From Variovorax boronicumulans (GTDB lineage Bacteria; Pseudomonadota; Gammaproteobacteria; Burkholderiales; Burkholderiaceae_C), in contig NZ_VEDO01000007.1 in the NCBI RefSeq assembly GCF_007677875.1, forward strand, positions 1 to 64,000: a DNA stretch of 64,000 bases, written 5' to 3'. Below, piece after piece: positions 31,677-40,687 of this stretch; position 1 is the stretch's first letter; each line of letters begins with the position of its first letter. Under the pieces are notes generated by a model that ran no database searches, was not told the DNA's origin, and worked only from the letters and a program-made list of their open reading frames with translations. Both the position numbers and the translations under genes were made by a program.

Positions 31677-33560
31677 ATGACGGATGCCACCGCACCGGCA
31701 CGCCCGCTTGACGGGCACGATCCGATCGCCCTGGCCCGCGAACGGTTCTTCCGCGAAGGCCGCGAGGCCACCGGCGTGGCCGAGCCCATCGCACGCTCCT
31801 GGCAGCGCAGCCGGCACCTGCCCTGGCAGCAGCAGCAACTGGAGCCGATCACGCTGGGCGAACTCGACGCGCGGCGCGAGCAGTCGCTGCGCCTGCTGGC
31901 CTGCGCCCAGCCCGAGCTCGACGGCCTGGCCGAGCATGCGGCCGGCAACAGCTGTGTGGTGATCCTGACCGACGCGAGCGGATTGATCCTGCACGAAATC
32001 GGCAGCCCGGAGTTCCTGCCCAAGGCCGAGCGCATCGCGCTCAAGCCCGGCGTGCAATGGTCCGAGGGCCTGCGTGGCACGAATGCCATCGGTACGGCGC
32101 TGGTCGAGCGCCACGCCATCATGGTGCTGGGCGGCGAGCATTACCTGGCGCCGTACGCCCAGCTGGGCTGCGCCGCGGCGCCCATCCTCGATGGCCGCGG
32201 CGCCGTGGCCGGCGTGCTGGACATTTCGGGCGACGCGCAGCGCGTGAACCAGCATGCGCTGGGTCTGGTGCGCATGTCGGCCCAGCAGGTCGAGCACCGC
32301 ATGCTGCTGGCCGGGGCCGAGGGCCACGTGCTGCGCTTCCACGCCCGGCCCGGCCTGATCGGCACGCCGCGCGAGGCCGTGCTGGTCATCACCGACGGCC
32401 GCATCGCGGGCGCCAACCGGCTCGCGCTGGAATTCTTCGACAGCGACTGGGCCGGCCTGCTGGACCGCGACATCCGCGGCTTGCTGGGCCGCGACTGGGG
32501 CCGGCTGGAATACCGGCGCGGGCTGCTGACCCTGCCCGGCGGCCGCCAGATCGCGGGCGTGGTCGAGCGTCTGGGGGCACCGCTGCATGCGGCGCCGCGC
32601 CCACGTGCCGACGCCGCGCAGGAGGCCCAGCCCGAGTCCGACCCCGTGGCACCGCTGCTGGCCCAGGCGCGGCGCGTGCTGGACCAGGGCGTGCCCGTGC
32701 TCGTGACGGGCGAAACCGGCAGCGGCAAGGACGTGTTCGCGCGCCGCCTGCATGCCGCCAGCCGGCGCAGCGCCGGCCCCTTCGTCGCGCTGGACTGCGC
32801 GTCGCTGCCCGAGAACCTGATCGAGGCCGAACTGTTCGGCTACGAGGACGGCGCGTTCACGGGTGCGCGTAAGCGCGGCAGCCCGGGCCGCGTGCGCGAG
32901 GCCGACGGCGGCATCCTGTTCCTGGACGAGATCGGCGAGATGCCGATCGGGCTGCAGAGCCGGCTGCTGCGCGTGCTGGAGAACCGTGTGGTCGTCCCCC
33001 TGGGCAGCGGCAAGCCGGTGCCCGTGGACTTCGATCTGGTGTGCGCCACGCACCAGAGCCTTGCAGCCATGGTGCAGGCCGGCCGCTTCCGTGCCGACCT
33101 CATGTACCGCCTGGCCGGCTTCACGGCGAGCCTGCCGGCGCTGCGCGAGCGTGCGGACCGGCGCGCGCTGATCGCGCGGTTGTTCGACGAGCTCGGCGGC
33201 CGCCAGCGTGGCCTGCACCTGCAGGAGGAGGCGCTGGACCGGCTGGCCGCGCACCGCTGGCCCGGCAATGTGCGCGAGCTGCGCAGCACGTTGATGTCGC
33301 TGGTGGCGCTGGCCGAAGAGGGCGCTGTGGTTGGCCTGGATGAATTGCCGATGGCCTTGCGAGACGCGACGCCGGTGCCGGCCAAGGCCGCCGCTGCGCC
33401 CGACCGGCCGTTCGCGGCGCCCGAGTCGCTGCGCGATGCCACGCGCTCGGCGATCGCGCAGGCACTGCAGGCCACCGGCAACGACGTGGCACAAGCTGCC
33501 CGTCTGCTGGGCGTGCACCGCAGCACGGTGTACCGGCATCTGGCGCGTCGGCAGTCCTAG
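31677..33560 (+). CDS. acoR: sigma-54-dependent activator, AcoR type
   Basis: 627 residues with GAF-like sensor region (~65-220), a linker and the AAA+ domain (~325-555). AAA+ motifs: Walker A VTGETGSGKD, sigma-54 contact loop GAFTGARK, Walker B GGILFLDEIGEM, and the RWPGNVRELR-type sensor II region (HRWPGNVREL). A Fis-type helix-turn-helix closes the protein (ATGNDVAQAARLLGVHRSTV). AcoR proteins activate acetoin/acetaldehyde catabolism genes; the adjacent acoD with its -24/-12 element is the obvious target. The ATG is preceded by GGAGA. Confidence 0.93.
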   Translation: MTDATAPARPLDGHDPIALARERFFREGREATGVAEPIARSWQRSRHLPWQQQQLEPITLGELDARREQSLRLLACAQPELDGLAEHAAGNSCVVILTDASGLILHEIGSPEFLPKAERIALKPGVQWSEGLRGTNAIGTALVERHAIMVLGGEHYLAPYAQLGCAAAPILDGRGAVAGVLDISGDAQRVNQHALGLVRMSAQQVEHRMLLAGAEGHVLRFHARPGLIGTPREAVLVITDGRIAGANRLALEFFDSDWAGLLDRDIRGLLGRDWGRLEYRRGLLTLPGGRQIAGVVERLGAPLHAAPRPRADAAQEAQPESDPVAPLLAQARRVLDQGVPVLVTGETGSGKDVFARRLHAASRRSAGPFVALDCASLPENLIEAELFGYEDGAFTGARKRGSPGRVREADGGILFLDEIGEMPIGLQSRLLRVLENRVVVPLGSGKPVPVDFDLVCATHQSLAAMVQAGRFRADLMYRLAGFTASLPALRERADRRALIARLFDELGGRQRGLHLQEEALDRLAAHRWPGNVRELRSTLMSLVALAEEGAVVGLDELPMALRDATPVPAKAAAAPDRPFAAPESLRDATRSAIAQALQATGNDVAQAARLLGVHRSTVYRHLARRQS

Positions 33561-33567
33561 CCGCGGC

Positions 33568-33657
33568 CTGCTTCAAACCCCGAATGCGCCGCCGCCGCAG
33601 GGGCCGGCGCGCGGGGCGCTGCCTCAAACCACGCGTGCGACTCGTGGTTTGAAGCAT
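33568..33657. repeat. three iterons downstream of the trfA-type gene
   Basis: Copies of the 16-bp iteron (consensus TCGTGGTTTGAAGCAG): reverse copies at 33568-33583 (CTGCTTCAAACCCCGA) and 33619-33634 (CTGCCTCAAACCACGC), and a forward copy at 33642-33657 (TCGTGGTTTGAAGCAT). They lie between the 3' ends of the convergent acoR-like and trfA-like genes. Confidence 0.8.
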
Positions 33658-33667
33658 GGCACGGCAC

Positions 33668-34510
33668 TCAGGCCGCGAGCGGGCCCTCGACGGCGGGCAT
33701 GTGCGGGCGGCGCAGCACATGCACGGTCTTGGTCTTGGTGTCGTAGATGAAGTCGGAGATCAGCCGGCGCTCCTTGAGCACGTCCAGCGCCTCCAGCAGG
33801 TTGCGGCGAAAGCCCGACAGGCAGGTGGCCGTCGATCCGCTGAGGCCGAACAGGGTCTCGACCTTGTACGGGAACGGCGTCTCGTGGGTGCTGAAGAAGC
33901 CGTAGATCCATTGCGCGAGCGGCGTCAGGCCCAACCGCTCTTCGCCGTTGAGCAGCGTGAAGGCATCGGGCTGGAACAGCTCCAGGATGTTGGGATCGAG
34001 GTAGAGCTTCCACTTCTCGCGCGACTTGGAGCCCGCATCGGACCACTCCAGCCGCATGATCAGGTTGCCCGAAAAACCCTTGCCGTTGGGTTTGTCCACC
34101 CAGACCGAGCCTTCGCGCATGCGGGCGATGGAGTCGCGCAGGCGCTTGTAGGTGTCGCCGCTGTTGCCCCAGCCGATGGCCACGCCGAGCGAACTGGCCG
34201 AGACCTCGACCTGGTCGCCGATAGGCTGCATGCGAGCGAGGTGGACGACCTGCAGCCACACGGTCAGGTCGTCCTGGCGCAGCTCCTTGCCCGTGTAGCG
34301 GATCTCCTGCCCGGCCACCGAGACGATGACCTGGCGGTCGAAGCTGCGGCGCGGCTTGCGCTTGTCGGCGCAGGTGAACAGGGCAGAGCGGGCCAGAGCG
34401 TTGGGCGCGCCGCGCACGCGCTCGCCCCACAGGGGCAGCTGGGTCGGCCCGGCGAGCAGCATGCCGGGGGACTTGCGTCTGGACTTGGGGAGGGTGGCGA
34501 GGTCGGTCAT
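33668..34510 (-). CDS. trfA: TrfA-family replication initiator
   Basis: 280 residues, close to the short form of RK2 TrfA. The alignment in memory with RK2 TrfA is clear at IRYTGKELRQDDLTVWLQVV, HLARMQPIGDQVEVSAS, the LKRLR-type segment GNSGDTYKRLRDSIARM, LTPLAQWIYGFFSTHETPFP and SGFRRNLLEALDVLKE. TrfA binds iterons at oriV and recruits host DnaA and helicase. Here about twenty iteron-like repeats flank the gene on both sides, and the three nearest begin 27 bp upstream of its start, as expected for self-repression. No parAB, relaxase or toxin-antitoxin gene is near. It may drive a replicon or be a captured remnant. Confidence 0.9.
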   Translation of the reverse strand: MTDLATLPKSRRKSPGMLLAGPTQLPLWGERVRGAPNALARSALFTCADKRKPRRSFDRQVIVSVAGQEIRYTGKELRQDDLTVWLQVVHLARMQPIGDQVEVSASSLGVAIGWGNSGDTYKRLRDSIARMREGSVWVDKPNGKGFSGNLIMRLEWSDAGSKSREKWKLYLDPNILELFQPDAFTLLNGEERLGLTPLAQWIYGFFSTHETPFPYKVETLFGLSGSTATCLSGFRRNLLEALDVLKERRLISDFIYDTKTKTVHVLRRPHMPAVEGPLAA

Positions 34511-34536
34511 CGGGCCGCGACGATAGCAGCCGGCCG

Positions 34537-34754
34537 TCGTCGCTTGACTCAGAAGTCTCGTGGTTTGAATCCAGCTGTTCGTGTCTTGACGCTGCCGGCC
34601 GGCCCGCTCTGGCGAAACTAAAGGACACCGGCTCTCGTGGCTTGAGACAGGCGATGGTGCCCCGGCGGCTGCCGCGCATCGTGGGTTGAGGCAGCCGTTT
34701 CAGTCGTGGTTTGACACTGGGCCCTGCGCCTGGCGAACTCGTGGTTTGAAGCAG
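34537..34754 (+). repeat. iteron array A, forward orientation
   Basis: Seven copies of TCGTGG(T/C)TTGA(A/G/C)(G/A)CAG-like 16-mers at 34537, 34558, 34579 (exactly 21 bp apart), 34635, 34679, 34704 and 34739. The last, TCGTGGTTTGAAGCAG, is the consensus. The 21-bp-phased trio sits in the promoter region of the trfA-type gene; the others extend toward the AT-rich segment. Confidence 0.85.
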
Positions 34755-34771
34755 CATCTCGTGAACGTGCA

Positions 34772-34847
34772 CGCGCGGCCCCGCGCGCTAGGAAACCACC
34801 GGGGCCAGCCCCGGACCCCTTCCGCCATCGATTCCGGCAAGCCGGAA
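34772..34847. other. three GC-rich hairpins beside the AT-rich segment
   Basis: CGCGCGG-CC-CCGCGCG (34772-34787), CCGGGG-CCAG-CCCCGG (34799-34814) and TTCCGGC-AA-GCCGGAA (34832-34847): three perfect inverted repeats in 76 bp, between iteron array A and the AT-rich segment. Plasmid origins often have such structures for primosome loading or for stopping transcription into the origin. Confidence 0.65.
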
Positions 34848-34860
34848 CCGACGGCGGCTG

Positions 34861-34975
34861 CGTTTGCAGATTAGGAATTTGATTAATGAAAAGGATTAGA
34901 GACCGATTAGAGAATGATTAGGGGGGCGCCAGTTCTTCTTCAAGCCATTGATCGGAAAGATTTTTTTAAAGATCC
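34861..34975. other. AT-rich segment with GATTA(G/A) repeats, candidate unwinding element
   Basis: Clearly AT-rich in a genome near 70% GC. Five GATTAG/GATTAA hexamers at 34869, 34881, 34894, 34905 and 34916 (11-13 bp apart), then a TTTTTTTAAAGATC stretch (34961-34974) between two GATC sites (34950, 34971). This is the layout of a DNA-unwinding element in iteron origins. No consensus DnaA box (TTATNCACA) was found by eye. Confidence 0.7.
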
Positions 34976-34977
34976 TG

Positions 34978-35267
34978 CGGACTCATTCCCCGAGTCTTGG
35001 CGCTTCAAGCGACGACTGCACCGGTTTCATTCCGCGACGCGGGCGGTGTCATGCCACGACACCGACTGATTCATGTGCCGATCGGCGCCTTCGACACGGG
35101 GTGTGACTCAAAACCCGAGACATGTCCGCAGCGGCAGTGCTTCAAGCCACGAATGGCCGTTCTGCATGGCCTGCCTCATGCCACGACAGGTGCATGGCGT
35201 CACCGTGCGTCAAACGACGACTGCGGCCTGGCTCACGGCCGAAGCGACGGGTCGTGGTTTGAGACAG
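34978..35267. repeat. iteron array B, mostly reverse orientation, phased
   Basis: Reverse-strand copies (pattern CTGCTTCAAACCACGA) at 34978, 35000, 35022, 35044 and 35066, exactly 22 bp apart, then 35103, 35137, 35171 and 35205, exactly 34 bp apart. A forward copy TCGTGGTTTGAGACAG is at 35252-35267. The 22-bp block is more degenerate (10-12 of 16 matches) but TCA and CGA recur at fixed positions. The rest of this ~360-bp region up to the MFS start holds no supported gene. Confidence 0.8.
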
Positions 35268-35340
35268 AGGGGCGGGCCGCAAGGTCCAGCCCGTACCATG
35301 GGCGCATGGGCCAGACCACGCAGTTCATGCCGGTGCAGCG

Positions 35341-36540
35341 GTGCCGCCGTTGAGCGCTGGCGCGCCGGCACAAGGCCGCACCACGACGACGGTGCTGCTG
35401 GGCCTGGCGCAGACCCTGGCCTGGGCATCGTCGTACTACCTGCCCGCCATCCTCGCGGGCGCCATCGGCCGCGAGCTGGGCATGGCGCGCACCACCGTGT
35501 TCGCCGCTTTCTCCGTGGCTTTACTGGTGGCGGCGGCGACAGGGCCATTCGCTGGCCGCTGGATCGACCGGCGCGGTGGCCGGCCCGTCCTGCTGGCCAG
35601 CAACCTCGTGTTCGCGGCGGGTCTGGCGGCACTGGGCCTGGCGCAACAGCCGCTACATGTCTTCGCGGCCTGGGCCGTGATGGGGCTGGCGATGGGCAGC
35701 GGCCTGTATGAAGCCGCGTTCGCCACCGCGGTGCGCCTGCACGGCCAGCAGGCCAGGCGCACCATCACGGGCATCACGCTGTTCGCGGGCTTCGCCAGCA
35801 CCGTGGGCTGGCCGCTCACGGCCTGGCTGGAAAGCAGCCTGGGCTGGCGCGGCGCCTGCCTGGTGTGGGCCGGCCTGCACCTGTTGTTGGGCCTGCCGCT
35901 GCATGCGCTGCTGCCCGCGGCCGCGCGCGTGCAGAACGCCGCCGTCGAGAGCGCGGCCCCGGCCGGCCCGCAGGCCGCCCTGGCCCCGCGACAGCAGGCC
36001 ATGGCGGCCTGGCTGCTGGCCTTCGTGTTCGCCGTGGCCTGGTTCATCAGCACGGCCATGGCGGCGCACCTGCCGCAGCTGCTGGTGGCCGCGGGCGCCG
36101 CCATGGCCACGGCGGTGGCCACAGCGGCGCTGGTAGGACCGGCGCAGGTCGCGGGGCGGTTGATCGAGTTCGCGTTCCTGAGCCGGGCGCACCCCTTGCT
36201 GTCGGCACGCCTGGCCACACTGGCCCATCCGCTGGGCGTGCTGTGCCTCGTGCTGCTCGGAAGCCCGGCCGCTGCGGTGTTCGCGGTGCTGCACGGCCTG
36301 GGCAACGGCATCCTGACCATTGCCATCGGGACGCTGCCGCTGCTGTTCTTCGGTGCCGGGGGCTATGGCGAGCGGCAGGGCTTCCTGATGGTGCCGGCGC
36401 GTATCGTGCAGGCCGGCGCGCCCTTCCTGTTCGGCCTGGCGGTGCAGCGCCTGGGCGTGGGCGCACTGTGGCTGTCGGCCGGCATGGCGCTGGCCGCCTG
36501 TGTGGCGCTGGGCCGGCTGGCGCGCGGGCTGCGGCGCTGA
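35341..36540 (+). CDS. MFS transporter
   Basis: 399 residues from a GTG. Twelve hydrophobic segments, loop 2-3 motif GRWIDRRGGRPVLLASNL, and a YEAAFATAVRLHG stretch in the fifth helix region common to a monocarboxylate/oxalate-like MFS subgroup. Substrate unknown. No good ribosome site at this GTG; a TTG at 35353 is an alternative. The nearest iteron (35252) lies 74 bp upstream, so its promoter could feel TrfA binding. Converges on the next gene with a 3-bp gap. Confidence 0.85.
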   Translation: MPPLSAGAPAQGRTTTTVLLGLAQTLAWASSYYLPAILAGAIGRELGMARTTVFAAFSVALLVAAATGPFAGRWIDRRGGRPVLLASNLVFAAGLAALGLAQQPLHVFAAWAVMGLAMGSGLYEAAFATAVRLHGQQARRTITGITLFAGFASTVGWPLTAWLESSLGWRGACLVWAGLHLLLGLPLHALLPAAARVQNAAVESAAPAGPQAALAPRQQAMAAWLLAFVFAVAWFISTAMAAHLPQLLVAAGAAMATAVATAALVGPAQVAGRLIEFAFLSRAHPLLSARLATLAHPLGVLCLVLLGSPAAAVFAVLHGLGNGILTIAIGTLPLLFFGAGGYGERQGFLMVPARIVQAGAPFLFGLAVQRLGVGALWLSAGMALAACVALGRLARGLRR

Positions 36541-36543
36541 AGC

Positions 36544-37038
36544 TCAGCGCACGCGCGCGGCGTAGCCGCTGGCGATCCAGGCTTCGGCCTTGTCCAGGTT
36601 GAGCTTGAAATCTGCGCCCACGCGGGCGTGGCCGAGCGTCTCGCCCGATTCGTCCTGCGCGGTCAGCACCGCATAGGGGTACTCCTCGTCCGGCACGATG
36701 GTCAAGGCCACGCGGATGCGCTCGGAACCCGCGCCGACCGCGACCTCCCTGTGCAGGCGCGCATGCAGTTGCTGCTCGTGCCGGCGCAGCACCTCGCTGG
36801 CGGTCTTCACAAGCGTGTGGAAGGACGGTGCGTCCAGCGGCTTGGGGTTCTTCTTGTCGCGGCCCATGGTCCAGGGCCCGACCAGCGCCGGCTCGGACTC
36901 GCCACGCAGCGTCATGGACACGGCCCAGCCGTCGTCGTCTTCGTTCTTGATGACCTCGGCGGTCCAGCGCTCGTCACGCCACAAGCGGGCTTGCTGGACC
37001 GGGCCGTCGTCGCCCGAGGAAAGCTCTTCGTCGTTCAT
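36544..37038 (-). CDS. hypothetical protein, 164 aa
   Basis: 164 residues, unrecognised, soluble. Acidic N terminus (MNDEELSSGDDGP), a Trp/Arg-rich strand region (ARLWRDERWTAEVIKNEDDDG), a helix with LVKTASEVLRRHEQQLHARLH and a C-terminal sheet ending in KAEAWIASGYAARVR. Charged composition and intact frame suggest a real cytoplasmic protein; impression of a Burkholderiales-restricted family. An FNR-type palindrome lies 67 bp upstream. Confidence 0.75.
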   Translation of the reverse strand: MNDEELSSGDDGPVQQARLWRDERWTAEVIKNEDDDGWAVSMTLRGESEPALVGPWTMGRDKKNPKPLDAPSFHTLVKTASEVLRRHEQQLHARLHREVAVGAGSERIRVALTIVPDEEYPYAVLTAQDESGETLGHARVGADFKLNLDKAEAWIASGYAARVR

Positions 37039-37104
37039 CGCCGCATTGTCCGGCAGGGCTTGGCCGCACCCGCGCGCCGCGTGTGCGCATGACGCCGATC
37101 AAGT

Positions 37105-37118
37105 TTGACCAGCGTCAA
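37105..37118. promoter_or_regulatory. CRP/FNR-type palindrome
   Basis: TTGACCAGCGTCAA, the TTGAC-N4-GTCAA pattern bound by FNR/NnrR-type regulators. It lies between the 164-aa gene (67 bp from its start) and the chemoreceptor gene (167 bp from its start), so either may be the target. Confidence 0.45.
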
Positions 37119-37284
37119 GACATTTGTGTTGATTACAACGCATGATTCTTCAGATGTTCCATGCCACTGGACATGCATAGAAGAATGCAGGTCTGCGTTG
37201 TGCCGGAAGCCTGCCACTTGTGGCGCGCGAGGCAACGAATGCAGTCAAGCAGGCTTTTGAACGTTTGTGACAAGAACTGTACAT

Positions 37285-38853
37285 ATGAACAAACTCAAGA
37301 TCTCCTCGCGACTGGCCTTGCTGATCGGCATCCTCGTGCTGCTGATGGGAGGCATCGGCGCCGTCGGTTTGCTGGGCATGGGCCGCACCAATGCAGCCTT
37401 CGAGACCGTCTTCCACGACCGCATGGAGCCGCTGCACGAACTGGCCGAGGTCCAGCGCCTGGTGCTGCGCAACCGCATGGAAGCCATCGGTGCGCTGGTG
37501 GACCAGCGTGTCGACGCCACCCGCGCGCGGCTGCACAGCATGGAAGCCAATACGCGCGAGATTGACCGGCACTGGAAGAACTACATGGCCTCGACCATGA
37601 CGGTCGAGGAGGCCGCGATGGCCAAGGCCTTCGAGGCCGCCCGCGCCCGCTTCCTGGCCGAGGGCCTGCTGCCGATGGAGGCCGCCCTGCTGGCCGGCCG
37701 CTACGACGAGGCCCGGCGCATCGAAGCGGACCGGATCGCCCCCTTGTACGAAGAGGTGCGCAAACCCATCGTGGCGCTGGTGCAGGTGCAGTTCGACGAG
37801 GCGCTCAAAGCGTTCAACGCCTCGCAAAGCCGCTATGTGGCCGTGCGCGCTGCCACGCTGGCCATGCTCGCGGCCGGCGTGCTGTTGGCCGTGCTCTTCG
37901 GCGTGGCGCTGGTGCGGGGCATCGCGCGTTCGCTGCACGGCGCGGTGCAGGTCTCCGGTGCCATCGCCGATGGCGACCTCACGCGAACGCTGGACCTGCG
38001 CGGGCGCGACGAGGTGGCGCAACTGCTGCAGTCGCTGGCCCGGATGCAGGGCAAGCTGGTGGAGATCGTCGAGCGGGTGCGCCAGGGCTCGGATGCGGTG
38101 TCCAACGCCAGCGCCGAGATCGCCCAGGGCAACCAGGACCTTTCCAGCCGCACCGAGAGCCAGGCCAGCGCGTTGCAGCAGACCGCAGCGAGCATGGAAC
38201 AGCTCAGCGCCACCGTGCGACAGAACGCAGACAGCGCGCGCCAGGGTGATGCGCTGGCCCGCGGCGCTTGCGGCGTGGCCGAGCGCGGCGGCGCCGTCGT
38301 GGGCCAGGTCGTCAGCACCATGCAGGGCATCCACGAAAGCGCCGGCCGGATGGCCGAGATCATCGCGGTCATCGACGGCATCGCTTTTCAGACCAACATC
38401 CTGGCGCTCAATGCCGCCGTGGAGGCCGCGCGGGCCGGCGAGCAGGGGCGGGGCTTCGCGGTCGTCGCCGGCGAGGTGCGCAGCCTGGCCCAGCGCAGCG
38501 CGCAGGCCGCCAAGGAGATCAAGGGCCTGATCGGCGACAGCGTGGGCCGCATCGCACAGGGCAGTGCACTGGCCGACGAGGCCGGGCGCACCATGCAGGA
38601 AGTGGTGGCCGCCATCCGCCGCGTGACCGAACTCATGGCGCAGATCAGCACCGCCAGCGGCGAACAGAGCGACGGCGTCGTGCAGATCGGAGAGGCGGTG
38701 CAGAACATGGACCAGGTCACCCAGCAGAACGCGGCGCTGGTCGAACAGATGGCCGCGGCGGCGGCCAGCCTCAAGGGGCTCGCCGGCGACCTGGTTCGCG
38801 CGGTGTCGGTGTTCCGCACGGGGGCCGTGCAGGTGCCGCAGATTGCGCGCTGA
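37285..38853 (+). CDS. methyl-accepting chemotaxis protein
   Basis: 522 residues. Order: TM1 ([21 protein letters not shown], ~10-30), a periplasmic four-helix-bundle sensor of ~155 residues, TM2 ([21 protein letters not shown], ~190-210), HAMP, and the signalling coiled coil with the nearly invariant tip [18 protein letters not shown]. It senses a ligand outside and controls CheA through CheW. No C-terminal CheR-docking pentapeptide (ends VQVPQIAR). An upstream in-frame GTG at 37267 is less likely. Followed after 10 bp by a GGDEF-EAL gene. Confidence 0.93.
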   Translation: MNKLKISSRLALLIGILVLLMGGIGAVGLLGMGRTNAAFETVFHDRMEPLHELAEVQRLVLRNRMEAIGALVDQRVDATRARLHSMEANTREIDRHWKNYMASTMTVEEAAMAKAFEAARARFLAEGLLPMEAALLAGRYDEARRIEADRIAPLYEEVRKPIVALVQVQFDEALKAFNASQSRYVAVRAATLAMLAAGVLLAVLFGVALVRGIARSLHGAVQVSGAIADGDLTRTLDLRGRDEVAQLLQSLARMQGKLVEIVERVRQGSDAVSNASAEIAQGNQDLSSRTESQASALQQTAASMEQLSATVRQNADSARQGDALARGACGVAERGGAVVGQVVSTMQGIHESAGRMAEIIAVIDGIAFQTNILALNAAVEAARAGEQGRGFAVVAGEVRSLAQRSAQAAKEIKGLIGDSVGRIAQGSALADEAGRTMQEVVAAIRRVTELMAQISTASGEQSDGVVQIGEAVQNMDQVTQQNAALVEQMAAAAASLKGLAGDLVRAVSVFRTGAVQVPQIAR

Positions 38854-38863
38854 CCACCCTTCC

Positions 38864-40687
38864 ATGCCGCAACAGCCTCCCGCAAGGCCAGGGGTGACGG
38901 GCATGGCGCCCGTCGCCGCCGAAGACCGACTGCGCCCCGCAGCAGGCGCGCTGGCCGACGCCATGCGCGAGATCGGCAGGCTCAATGCCGCGCTGGACGC
39001 CCACGCCATCGTGGCCGTGACGGACGCGCGCGGCGTGATCCTGCGCGTGAACGATAAGTTCTGCGCCATCTCGCGCTACGGCCGCGAGGACCTCGTCGGC
39101 CGCACCCACCGCGTGGTCTGCTCGGGCCGGCATCCCGAAAGTTTCTTTGCCGACATGTGGCGCTGCATCGGCCGCGGTCAGGTCTGGAACGGCGAAATCT
39201 GCAACCGGGCCAAGGACGGCGCGTTGTACTGGGTCTCGACCACCATCGTGCCCTTTCTGGGTGCCGATGGCCGGCCCGAGCAGTACGTCGCCATCCGCAC
39301 CGACATCACCCAGCGCAAGCAGGCCGAGGAGGAGGCCCAGCGCATGGCCTTCTTCGACACGCTCACGGGCCTGCCGAACCGGCGGCTCATGCAGGACCGG
39401 CTGCAGCAGTTGCTGGGCCAGGCGCGCCGCCCCGGCCAGGCCGGGGCGCTGGTGCTGATCGACCTGGACAACTTCAAGGAAGTCAACGACACGCTGGGCC
39501 ACGGCCAGGGCGACGCGCTGCTGCGGCTGGTGGCCCAGCGCCTGCTGTCCTGCGTGCGCCACAGCGACACCGTGGCGCGGCTCGGCGGCGACGAGTTCGT
39601 GCTGCTGCTGGGCGACCTGGGGCCCGACCTGCCGGCGGCCACGCTGCGCGCGGCCGACCTCGGCGAGAAGCTGCGCCGCATCCTGGAGCAGCCCTACTTC
39701 CTGGACGGCGGGCGCGTGCATGCCGCACTGAGCGCCGGCATGGTGCTGCTGCAGGGCAGCGAGGAGCGTGCGGACGAGGTGCTCAAGCAGGCCGACATGG
39801 CGCTCTACAAGGCCAAGGGCGCGGGTGGCAACCAGGTCTGCTTCTTCGATCCGGCGCTGCAGGCCGACGTGAATGCGCGCGCCGGCCTGCTGGCCGACCT
39901 GCGCCAGGCCCAGGCGCGCGGTGAACTGCTGCTGTACTTCCAGCCCATCGTGCAGCCCGAGCGCCAGGTCAGCGGCTTCGAGGCGCTGCTGCGCTGGATG
40001 CACCCGGTCCGCGGCCTGGTGTCGCCGGCGGAATTCATCCCGCTGGCCGAGCAGTCCGGCCTGATCCTTCCGATCGGTCAGTGGGTGCTCGACCAGGCCT
40101 GCGCACAGCTGGCGCGCTGGGCGCGCGGGCGCGCCACGCGCGATTGGACGCTGGCCGTCAACGTGAGCGCGCGCCAGTTCCGCGACGACGGCTTCGTGGC
40201 CAGTGTGCAGCGCGCGCTGGCCTGCAGCGGCGCCGATCCGCACCGGCTGCGCCTGGAATTGACCGAGAGCATGCTGCACGAGGACCTGGACGCCACCATC
40301 GCCCGTGTCGCGGCCTTGCGCCGGCTCGGCGTGCGCTTCGCGCTGGACGATTTCGGCACGGGCTACTCCTCGCTGAGCTACCTCAAGCGGCTGCCGCTGG
40401 ACCAGCTCAAGATCGACAAGTCGTTCGTCGCAGAGATCACGCGGAACCGGGACGATGCCGCGATCGCCCGCACCATCGTCTCGCTGGCGCGCAGCCTGCG
40501 CCTGCGCGTGGTGGCCGAGGGCGTGGAGACAGAAGGCCAGTTCGCCTTCCTGCGCCGGATCGGCTGCCACGGCTACCAGGGTTACCTGTTCGCCGCGCCC
40601 CGGCCGCTGCGCGACGCGATGCGCTGCGCGGGTGTGGCGCCCGAGGCGCTGCAATGGCTGGACGGCGCGGCCGCGCTGCCCTCGTGA
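38864..40687 (+). CDS. PAS-GGDEF-EAL cyclic-di-GMP protein
   Basis: 607 residues, soluble. PAS (~45-165), GGDEF (~165-330) with an intact RLGGDEF site preceded by the RxxD product-inhibition site (RHSD), then EAL (~345-590) with [41 protein letters not shown] and EGVET. All catalytic residues for both cyclase and phosphodiesterase appear present, so net activity cannot be told. It lies 10 bp after the chemoreceptor gene and is probably cotranscribed. Start ATG chosen ([10 protein letters not shown]) over an upstream in-frame codon overlapping the receptor gene. Confidence 0.93.
   Translation: MPQQPPARPGVTGMAPVAAEDRLRPAAGALADAMREIGRLNAALDAHAIVAVTDARGVILRVNDKFCAISRYGREDLVGRTHRVVCSGRHPESFFADMWRCIGRGQVWNGEICNRAKDGALYWVSTTIVPFLGADGRPEQYVAIRTDITQRKQAEEEAQRMAFFDTLTGLPNRRLMQDRLQQLLGQARRPGQAGALVLIDLDNFKEVNDTLGHGQGDALLRLVAQRLLSCVRHSDTVARLGGDEFVLLLGDLGPDLPAATLRAADLGEKLRRILEQPYFLDGGRVHAALSAGMVLLQGSEERADEVLKQADMALYKAKGAGGNQVCFFDPALQADVNARAGLLADLRQAQARGELLLYFQPIVQPERQVSGFEALLRWMHPVRGLVSPAEFIPLAEQSGLILPIGQWVLDQACAQLARWARGRATRDWTLAVNVSARQFRDDGFVASVQRALACSGADPHRLRLELTESMLHEDLDATIARVAALRRLGVRFALDDFGTGYSSLSYLKRLPLDQLKIDKSFVAEITRNRDDAAIARTIVSLARSLRLRVVAEGVETEGQFAFLRRIGCHGYQGYLFAAPRPLRDAMRCAGVAPEALQWLDGAAALPS

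Noticed and set aside
34869-34921. GATTAG hexamers as a telomere-like or transposon-end repeat
   Set aside because: Irregular 11-13 bp spacing, no terminal inverted repeats or target duplication; better explained as origin unwinding sites.
33568-35267. CRISPR array
   Set aside because: Repeats are 16 bp, degenerate, on both strands, with 5-6 or 18-bp gaps and no cas genes; they fit iterons.
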